In this document: positions 58,133 through 64,000 of the stretch, in pieces
How the letters are laid out: each line of letters opens with the position of its first letter
Position numbering within the stretch: position 1 is the first letter of the stretch
Assembly (NCBI GenBank): GCA_965215615.1
Contig: OZ244068.1
Location: 434,001 to 498,000 of the forward strand
DNA length: 64,000 nt
Direction of reading: 5' to 3'
Origin: CBDATA01 sp965215615
GTDB taxonomy: Bacteria; Acidobacteriota; Vicinamibacteria; Marinacidobacterales; Marinacidobacteraceae
Program-made: the position numbers and the translations under genes
Notes under the pieces: model-generated
Told to the model about the DNA's origin: nothing
The model's input: the letters and a program-made list of their open reading frames with translations, nothing else
The model's database searches: none

Positions 58133-59386
58133 TTGAACGCTCCGTCTCCCCGGGAGCTGCGCCTGCTGCAGGCGTTCCAGGAGCTCGGGCGCAGCATGGC
58201 ACCCGGGCGCACCGGGGACAACGTGCTGGCCGGGGCGCGGCTCCTCCTGCCCCGGGCCGACCGGGCCACGCTCACGGTCGTGAGCCTCGACGGCAGAACG
58301 GTCCTCGTCCGGCGCGAACACGGCCGGCGGGCGGAGTGGGCCCCGCGCGAGCGGAACGAAACGGTGCCGCGACCGGAGGGGATCGTGAGTCGGGCGCTCG
58401 CCTCCGGCCGGCCCGAAATCTGGTCGGTTGAGGAACGAGAACCAGGAGCCGACCCGGACATCAGCGCTTCGGCCCGTTCGGCGCTCGCCGCTCCGGTGCT
58501 CGGGGCCGGCGGCCGCCGGATCGGCGCGCTGGTTCTCGAATCCAAAGAGTCCGGAGCGTTCGACGAATCCGGCCAGACAGCGCTTCAGTCCTACGCCGGA
58601 GGCGCGGCCCCCGCTCTCGAACGGATCCTCTACCACCGGGAGGCGGTGGCCCGCCGCGAAATCGTCTCCGAACTCGAGGTCGCCGGCCGGGTTCTCCAGG
58701 ATCTGCTGCCCCATTCGGTGCCCCGCCCCGACCACATGGACCTCGCCGCGGTTTATGAGCCGTGCTCCCAGGTGGGCGGGGACTACTACGACTTCATCCC
58801 GCTCGGGACCGATCGCTACGGCATCGCCATCGCCGATATCGCCGGCAAGGGCGTTCCCGCGGCCCTGCTGGTTGGCGTGCTGCGGGCGGCGATCTACTCG
58901 CTCGCCACTTCGAGCCTCGCCCTTCGCGCCATCCTCGAAAAGGTCAACCGGCTTCTTTTCGAGTCGGTGGGAAACACCCACTACGCGACTCTCTTCTACG
59001 GGGTTCTCGACGTGCCGCTACGCCGCATCGTGCACATCAACGCCGGCCACGTCCCGCCGATCCTGGCGCGGGCGGGAGGCAGCGTCGAAGAGATTCCGGC
59101 GAGCGGACTCCCGATCGGGCTCTTCCCTTCGCCGCGCTACTTCGAACAGGGCATCCAGCTCGAGACCGGCGACCTGCTCGCTCTCTTCACCGACGGGGTC
59201 AGCGAGTCGCGGAACCGGGAAGGCGAGTTCTACGGGAGGAAGCGGCTCGCCGAGCTGCTGCGGCGGGAAAACGAGCGCGGGACACCGGCTGCCGAAGTCT
59301 CGGACCACATCCTGCGGGATGTACGCCAGTTCCGTGGCGGCGCGCCCGACGACGATGCCACGGTGGTGGTCCTGCGCGCTACCTGA
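58133..59386 (+). CDS. GAF-SpoIIE serine phosphatase (RsbU-like)
   Basis: 417 aa from a TTG. Residues 15-165 look like a GAF sensor (RADRATLTVVSLDGRTVLVR; GALVLESKESGAF). Residues 200-415 form a PP2C-type SpoIIE domain with GGDYYDFIPL, AIADIAGKGVPAALL, HINAGHVPPIL, LFTDGVSESRN and APDDDATVVVL. It removes phosphate from anti-sigma antagonists in partner-switching pathways. No kinase or antagonist lies nearby. It overlaps the 3' end of phhA by 8 bp, convergently. Confidence 0.9.
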   Translation: MNAPSPRELRLLQAFQELGRSMAPGRTGDNVLAGARLLLPRADRATLTVVSLDGRTVLVRREHGRRAEWAPRERNETVPRPEGIVSRALASGRPEIWSVEEREPGADPDISASARSALAAPVLGAGGRRIGALVLESKESGAFDESGQTALQSYAGGAAPALERILYHREAVARREIVSELEVAGRVLQDLLPHSVPRPDHMDLAAVYEPCSQVGGDYYDFIPLGTDRYGIAIADIAGKGVPAALLVGVLRAAIYSLATSSLALRAILEKVNRLLFESVGNTHYATLFYGVLDVPLRRIVHINAGHVPPILARAGGSVEEIPASGLPIGLFPSPRYFEQGIQLETGDLLALFTDGVSESRNREGEFYGRKRLAELLRRENERGTPAAEVSDHILRDVRQFRGGAPDDDATVVVLRAT

Positions 59387-60248
59387 TTCGGGACAGAAAC
59401 CGCGAAACCTCCTCGACCATCGCCGAAAAGCCGGGGGCGAGGAAGTAGTACGGCTGGAAATCGGTGGGGTCGAAGGGAGTTTCGGCGATCTCCTCGATCG
59501 CGAAGGGGCGCGTTTCGGCGTTCTTCAGCCGGTCGAGCTCCGCGGGCGACGAGAGGAGGCCGGCTCCGTAGGCTTTTTTCGCGCCCCGCTCGAGAACTGC
59601 ACCGAATTCGAGGGTGAACCAATAGACCCGGGCGATCCGTTCGATGTCCCGATCGCTCGCGCCCCGCGCCGCCTGGCCGAATTGCCGGCTGAGCGAGGAA
59701 TATCCGGGGTGGGCGAAGGTGGCGGCGTGCCCCACGAGCTCGTGGATCACGTCCGGCTCCGGCGTGTAGAGCGGCCGGCTGTGGTGGCGCACGTACTGGG
59801 TAGAGAGGAACACGCCGTCTGCGAGCCGGGCCAGGAAGTCGCCCGCTCCGACGAGCCCGGCCACCGGCAACATCCGGAAACCGGTGAGCGGCTGGATGAC
59901 GGCGTTCACTTCCTCGAGTTGCGGGATCCGGTCCCGCTCGAGAGCGACCGCGTCGAGGCAAAGCAGGTACTCGGCGCAGGCCATTTCGCGGTGCCTTTCG
60001 GCGAGCATCCCGAGAACCCGCCCCCAGACCGCCTGCTCTTCCTGGGTGTAGTTCACCCGGGGCGGCGGCTCTCCGGGCTTTCGTTCGAGGGCCAGCAGGG
60101 CGATGGCATCCCGGCGCGCCCGGTAGTCCGGGTCGCGGAAGCCGGGGTGATCCCGGTCGAGGGAGACGAGCTCCGGGCCGCCTTCCCCGGAAACCCGCTC
60201 CGGTTTTCGGGTTTCTTCCAGTACGCCGAGGGCCGATTCGCGGAGCAT
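59379..60248 (-). CDS. phhA: Phenylalanine 4-monooxygenase (PhhA-type aromatic amino acid hydroxylase)
   Basis: 289 aa. The Fe-site is PDVIHELVGHAA (two His) plus the Glu in VYWFTLEFG. RHHSRPLYTPEPDVIHE and FRMLPVAGLV are also conserved. It turns phenylalanine into tyrosine with pterin. A pterin dehydratase is not encoded nearby. Its promoter overlaps the stop of the antiporter gene upstream. Confidence 0.93.
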   Translation of the reverse strand: MLRESALGVLEETRKPERVSGEGGPELVSLDRDHPGFRDPDYRARRDAIALLALERKPGEPPPRVNYTQEEQAVWGRVLGMLAERHREMACAEYLLCLDAVALERDRIPQLEEVNAVIQPLTGFRMLPVAGLVGAGDFLARLADGVFLSTQYVRHHSRPLYTPEPDVIHELVGHAATFAHPGYSSLSRQFGQAARGASDRDIERIARVYWFTLEFGAVLERGAKKAYGAGLLSSPAELDRLKNAETRPFAIEEIAETPFDPTDFQPYYFLAPGFSAMVEEVSRFLSRIR

Positions 60249-60256
60249 CGGACGGG

Positions 60257-60262
60257 ATTCTA
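60257..60262 (-). promoter_or_regulatory. -10 element TAGAAT of phhA
   Basis: On the minus strand TAGAAT lies 8 nt before the ATG at 60248 and its TAG doubles as the stop of the NhaC-type gene. Confidence 0.5.
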
Positions 60263-61672
60263 GGCTCCGAGCATCCCGGCGAACCCGAATGCGACCGCCG
60301 CCGCCCCGGCCCCGAGCAGGGCGTAGGGGATCTGGGTGTTCACGTGGTCCACCAGATCGGACCCGGAAGCCATCGAAGCGATGATGGTGGTGTCCGAAAT
60401 CGGGGAACAGTGGTCGCCGAAGATGCCGCCGGAGAGCACGGTCGCGATCATCAGGCGGGGGTCGAGCCCGAACGCCTCCACCGCCGGGATCGCAATGGGA
60501 AGCATGATGGCGAACGTGCCCCAGGAGGTTCCGGTGGAGAAAGCGACCGCACCGGTGACCAGAAAGAGCACCACCGGGACCAGAGCGGCCGGCATCGCCG
60601 CTTCCGCGATGCCCGCCAGATAGACACCGGTCCCGAGCTCCCGCGCCACTCCCGAGATGGCGAAGCTCATCAGCAGGACCGAGACCACCGGAACCATCCC
60701 TCCCGCGCCCTTGAGAATCAGGTCCATGCTTTCCGAGACCTTGAGGATTCCCTGCGCGAGCCCCATCAGCGTCGCCACCGCGACGGCGGCGAGCACCGCC
60801 CAGAGGACCGACGTACCGCCGCTCCCGGCGAGGAGATCTCCTTCTCCGGTGATCCAGAGCGAGACGAAGATCATCACCAGCATCACCCCGAGCGGAACCA
60901 CCATGTTGGCCGCCCGCGGAACCGTTCCCTCCTTCGGGCGGGTGTCGAGAATTTCGGAGGAGGCGAGCGGTGTCGCGCCCTCCCGGAGCACCTGGCCGGT
61001 CTCTTCCGCCCGGCGCTGGGCGCGGGCCATCGGGCCGAAGTTGCGGTTGCTGATTCCGAACCAGAAGGCGAGAGCGACGGCGGCGAGCGCATAGAAATTG
61101 AAAGGGATGCTCCCCACCAGTAGCGCCACGCCGTTCTCGTAGCCGAGCGTCCCGAGGATTCCGATGATGAGCGCCCCCCAGCCGTTCAGCGGGATCAGGA
61201 TGCAGACCGGTGCCGAAGTCGAATCCACGAGATAGGCGAGTTTTTCGCGGGACTGGCGAAACCGGTCGAACAGCGGACGGGCGACCGCGCCGCTGACCAG
61301 ACAGGTGATGCTCGACTCCACGAAGACCCCGAGCCCGAGCGCGAGCGCGAGCAGCCTCGCGCCGAGCGGGCTCGCGGCGGCACCCCGCGAAGCGAACCAG
61401 CGGACGAACCCCTCGACGCCGCCAAGCCGCCCCGCGAGTACCAGAACGGCCCCCACCAGGGTGCTGAAGAGCAGGATTTCGGCGTTGCCCGAGAAAGCCT
61501 CGGTGATGTCGAGGACGCTCGCCACGAGAGCCGCCCCCGGGTTTCCGCCGGTGAGCACCAGTTCCCCGAAAAGGACCCCGGCCAGCAGCGCGAGCACCGG
61601 CTGCCGCGTCACGAGCGCTACCAGAATGGCGAGTGCCGGAGGAAGGACGCTCAGGATTCCCGGGTCGTTCAC
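60260..61672 (-). CDS. Na+/H+ antiporter, NhaC family
   Basis: 470 aa from a GTG. About twelve helices. NhaC/ArsB-superfamily markers are LAGVLFGELVLTGGNPGAA, ESSITCLVSGAVARPLFD, TGTSWGTFAIMLPIAIP and the C-terminal GGIFGDHCSPISDTTI. It exchanges sodium for protons; some members carry amino acids or organic acids, so the exact cargo is not certain. Divergent from rnd. Confidence 0.87.
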   Translation of the reverse strand: MNDPGILSVLPPALAILVALVTRQPVLALLAGVLFGELVLTGGNPGAALVASVLDITEAFSGNAEILLFSTLVGAVLVLAGRLGGVEGFVRWFASRGAAASPLGARLLALALGLGVFVESSITCLVSGAVARPLFDRFRQSREKLAYLVDSTSAPVCILIPLNGWGALIIGILGTLGYENGVALLVGSIPFNFYALAAVALAFWFGISNRNFGPMARAQRRAEETGQVLREGATPLASSEILDTRPKEGTVPRAANMVVPLGVMLVMIFVSLWITGEGDLLAGSGGTSVLWAVLAAVAVATLMGLAQGILKVSESMDLILKGAGGMVPVVSVLLMSFAISGVARELGTGVYLAGIAEAAMPAALVPVVLFLVTGAVAFSTGTSWGTFAIMLPIAIPAVEAFGLDPRLMIATVLSGGIFGDHCSPISDTTIIASMASGSDLVDHVNTQIPYALLGAGAAAVAFGFAGMLGA

Positions 61673-61681
61673 GAAGGCGCG

Positions 61682-61687
61682 ATGTTA
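61682..61687 (-). promoter_or_regulatory. -10 element TAACAT of the nhaC-type gene
   Basis: On the minus strand TAACAT lies 9 nt before the GTG at 61672, in the 44-bp divergent gap. Confidence 0.45.
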
Positions 61688-61700
61688 TGCGAACGGGCGG

Positions 61701-61706
61701 TACACT
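61701..61706 (+). promoter_or_regulatory. -10 element TACACT of rnd
   Basis: TACACT lies 10 nt before the ATG at 61717 and shares the gap with the divergent antiporter promoter. Confidence 0.45.
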
Positions 61707-61716
61707 CCCCGACGCG

Positions 61717-63174
61717 ATGTCCGGGGTGCCCGGACATGCCCGCGCCAGAGGATCCTTGGCAGACGAGACCAGCCGAAACGCCGCGCCGGGCGAGGTTTCC
61801 GCCCCGCGGTCGCCCGGCCGCCGCCGTGGCCGACCCGCGAGGGGACCGAGGAGAGGCCCCGGTCCCGAAGGAAGCGGGTCTCCTGAAGGGGTCGCCGGTG
61901 TTCGCATCGTCCAGGACCAGCAAGGCCTCGTCGAACTGGCCCGCGAGCTTCGCAAGGCCGGGGTCTTCGGCCTCGACACCGAGTTCATCCCGGAGAACCG
62001 GCTGTTCCCCGAGCTTTGCCTCGTCCAGGTCGCTTCCGCGGAAGTCGAGGCGGTCGTGGATCCGCTCGCGGTTTCCGACCTGACCCCGATCTTCGACCTG
62101 ATCGCCGATTCTTCGGTGCTGAAGGTGGTCCACTCCGGCAAGCATGATTTCGACATCTTCCACGCGCTCGCCGGAGTGGTGCCGAAAAACGTCTTCGATA
62201 CCCAGATCGCGGCTGCGGTGATCGGGCACGGGAAGCGGGTGCAGATCGCCCTGAGCGCTCTGGTCGCCGGATTCGTCGGGCGCGAACTCTCGAAGAACGA
62301 ACAGATGTCCGACTGGCTCCAGCGCCCCCTGAAGCCGCGCCAGGTCGAGTACGCCATCGCCGATGTCCGCTACCTGCTGCGCCTTCGGGAGAAGCTCGTG
62401 GAGCGGGCCCGGGCACTCTCCCGGCTGGACTGGCTGGAGCAGGAGATGGCACCTCTCACCGAGGCCTCTTCCTACGGACTCGCTCCGGAAGACGAGTACT
62501 ACCGGAATCTGGACATGCCGGGTTTCACTCCTTCGCAGCGGGGCTCGCTTCGAACACTCGCCGCCTGGCGGGAGCGACGGGCGCGCCGGTCCAACCGCCC
62601 GCGCCCCTGGGTGCTGCGGGATGCCGTTCTGCGTGACCTCGCCCGCCGTCAGCCGAAGACGCGGGATGCGATGCTGCTCCCCTATCAGGAGGGCGGCCGC
62701 CGGCCGGGGAAAATCGATCCGAAGACGATCCAGCACGCCCGCTCGGTGATCTCCAAAAACCACGAAGACCTGCTCCGCGAGATCGCGAAGGGCAGGGCCA
62801 ACCCGGTGCAGTTCACCGGCCCCGGCAAGGTCGAGCGGCGGGCGGCCCCCGAATCCCTCGCCCTGCTGCTCGATACCTGGCTGAAGCTCCGCGCCGCCGA
62901 GCACGGAGTGGCACCCGAACTGCTCGCCACCAGCGAGGAGCTCCGGGTCATCGCTGCCACCTATCCGAATCCGCCTTCCGGTATCCGGCCGCTCCGCGGT
63001 TTTCGTCGCCGGATTCTCGGGGAAGACCTGCTCCTCATCCTGTCGGGCAAGGCGGTCATCCAGGTGGACGCGAGACAGGACGAACCCGGCGCGCTTCCTC
63101 CCATCCGCCTCACCCGGCCCGGCCGTCTTGGCCGCTTCTTCCTTCGGGACTCCCGCCCCGCCGCTTCCTCATGA
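61717..63174 (+). CDS. rnd: Ribonuclease D-like 3'-5' exonuclease
   Basis: 485 aa. After a 60-residue Arg/Gly/Pro-rich N-terminus that may be disordered, the DEDD exonuclease has FGLDTEFIPE (motif I), VVHSGKHDFDIF (motif II) and VEYAIADVRYL (motif III with Y and D). An HRDC-like domain follows at about 270-350 (PGFTPSQRGSLRTLAAWRE). It trims the 3' ends of tRNA and other stable RNA. The C-terminal extension is longer than in E. coli. The start at 61717 has a -10 element, and two earlier in-frame starts add only low-complexity residues. Confidence 0.88.
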   Translation: MSGVPGHARARGSLADETSRNAAPGEVSAPRSPGRRRGRPARGPRRGPGPEGSGSPEGVAGVRIVQDQQGLVELARELRKAGVFGLDTEFIPENRLFPELCLVQVASAEVEAVVDPLAVSDLTPIFDLIADSSVLKVVHSGKHDFDIFHALAGVVPKNVFDTQIAAAVIGHGKRVQIALSALVAGFVGRELSKNEQMSDWLQRPLKPRQVEYAIADVRYLLRLREKLVERARALSRLDWLEQEMAPLTEASSYGLAPEDEYYRNLDMPGFTPSQRGSLRTLAAWRERRARRSNRPRPWVLRDAVLRDLARRQPKTRDAMLLPYQEGGRRPGKIDPKTIQHARSVISKNHEDLLREIAKGRANPVQFTGPGKVERRAAPESLALLLDTWLKLRAAEHGVAPELLATSEELRVIAATYPNPPSGIRPLRGFRRRILGEDLLLILSGKAVIQVDARQDEPGALPPIRLTRPGRLGRFFLRDSRPAASS

Positions 63175-64000
63175 CCGAAAAGACTCCCTGGTATCGCGTT
63201 CTCTGGGTCCAGATCATGTTCGGGCTCGCGCTCGGCATCGTCTATGGCGTGGTTGCCGCTGCCGCCGGCTGGAGCGGGTTCACGAACGACTGGATCGCCC
63301 CCTTCGGAACCCTGTTCATCAACGGGTTGCAGCTCATCGCGGTGCCGCTCGTGCTCTCGACCCTGATCGTCGGGGTGGCTTCGCTGAACGATCTCAGGAA
63401 GGTCAGCCGGATGGGCGGCAAGACGCTCGTGGTCTATATCACGACCACCGCCATCGCCGCGACGATCGGACTTTCCTACGCCAACCTGTTCCGCCCCGGC
63501 GACCAGGTGCCCGTGACGATGCAGGACGAGCTGCGGGAGCGCTACGAGACGGCGGTGGAAGCCCGCGAGGGACAGGCCGACGACGTGTCCGAAAGCCGCG
63601 GCCCGCTTGCCCTGCTGACCGACATCGTGCCCTCCAATCTGGTGTCCGCTGCTTCGAGCAACCGGAACATGCTCCAGGTGGTCTTCATCGCCTTGATGGC
63701 CGGGGTCGCCCTCATCCGCATCCCCGGCCAGACCGCCGCCCCGCTGCTCGGCTTCTTCAAGGCTCTCGAAGCGGTGGTGGTGGAGTTCGTGCACCTCATC
63801 ATGCGCTTCGCTCCGCTCGGGGTCTTCGCGCTGCTGGCCGGGGCGATCACCGGGATGGCAGGGGACGATCCGGGCGAGATCGTGAGCCTGCTGGGAGCGC
63901 TCGGGTTCTATTGCGTCGTGGTGATCGCGGGGCTTTTGACCCAGATGTTCGTCGTCTATCCGCTGGTGCTGCGCCTGTTCAGCCCCATCGGGGTCCGCCG
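63171..64000 (+). CDS. Dicarboxylate/amino acid:cation symporter, DAACS family (cut by window edge)
   Basis: The visible 276 residues start MTEKTPWYRVLWVQIMFGLALGI and contain several helices. FINGLQLIAVPLVLSTLIVGVASLND and RFAPLGVFALLAGAI are typical of GltP/DctA-type sodium or proton symporters for glutamate or C4-dicarboxylates. A hydrophilic insert between helices 3 and 4 (about residues 100-150) is the longer loop seen in many DAACS proteins. The ATG overlaps the rnd stop (ATGA). The catalytic hairpins lie beyond the window. Confidence 0.9.
   Translation, partial: MTEKTPWYRVLWVQIMFGLALGIVYGVVAAAAGWSGFTNDWIAPFGTLFINGLQLIAVPLVLSTLIVGVASLNDLRKVSRMGGKTLVVYITTTAIAATIGLSYANLFRPGDQVPVTMQDELRERYETAVEAREGQADDVSESRGPLALLTDIVPSNLVSAASSNRNMLQVVFIALMAGVALIRIPGQTAAPLLGFFKALEAVVVEFVHLIMRFAPLGVFALLAGAITGMAGDDPGEIVSLLGALGFYCVVVIAGLLTQMFVVYPLVLRLFSPIGVR

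Noticed and set aside
1..64000. tRNA or rRNA genes
   Set aside because: I looked in the gaps for cloverleaf-like patterns and conserved rRNA blocks and saw none. The gaps are mostly under 130 bp. A covariance-model search would be the proper test.

Overview
The window is GC-rich DNA (about two thirds G+C by eye) with tightly packed, often overlapping genes, from a diderm bacterium: there are several lipoprotein signal peptides, an outer-membrane beta-barrel ending in an aromatic residue and a Lol-like ABC operon. The gene mix (VPS10/BNR-repeat exported protein, exported prolyl oligopeptidase, DUF2911, DUF1554-type lectin, stand-alone Pgi domain, bTHX ribosomal protein, PhhA) suggests an Acidobacteriota- or Gemmatimonadota-like heterotroph. 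That placement is a judgement from gene content only. No rRNA, tRNA or CRISPR array was seen.

Layout. 1-12178: four complete copies and one 3' end of an AAA-ATPase-like/PD-(D/E)XK gene, arranged as two tandem pairs with an identical 1666-bp period. Between the pairs lie a FAH-family hydrolase, a peptidase C26 gene and a minus-strand lipoprotein-Fic-lipoprotein group. 12194-17306: minus-strand operon of LolA-like protein, two FtsX-type permeases, ATPase and outer-membrane barrel. 17341-29079: AlkA-type glycosylase, a decayed MNT/HEPN pair, amidase, Pgi, MsrP, DUF423, thioesterase, then an accessory stretch (AlbA_2/HATPase protein, phosphatase-ADP-ribosylglycohydrolase fusion, AAA/nuclease gene, Phd-VapC). 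29371-37592: YbbP-YbbA-TesA, LMW-phosphatase/ArsC, a DUF4143 ATPase, 5-oxoprolinase PxpBC-PxpA and bTHX. 37637-42768: methyltransferase, MITE-like repeats, a DUF4143 pseudogene, prolyl oligopeptidase, thioesterase, DUF2911 and an AbrB-PIN pair. 43012-50008: BNR protein, membrane protein, ferritin-like/VIT1 transporter, heme oxygenase and CutA. 50093-52960: two damaged accessory genes and a second DUF4143 ATPase. 52941-64000: two DUF3526 permeases with a SnoaL-like protein, a YkvI-like permease, a lectin, a GAF-SpoIIE phosphatase, PhhA, NhaC, RNase D and a dicarboxylate symporter cut by the window edge.

Two themes cross the window. First, small islets of conflict or addiction-type genes (AAA/PD-(D/E)XK, DUF4143, AlbA_2, Fic, MNT/HEPN, VapC, ADP-ribosylglycohydrolase) sit between intact housekeeping genes, and every frame-broken or truncated gene I found is in such an islet. 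Second, many genes have a TAnnnT hexamer ending 6-11 nt before the start codon and no Shine-Dalgarno sequence, which suggests widespread leaderless or very short-leader transcription. This pattern was used to choose several start codons.
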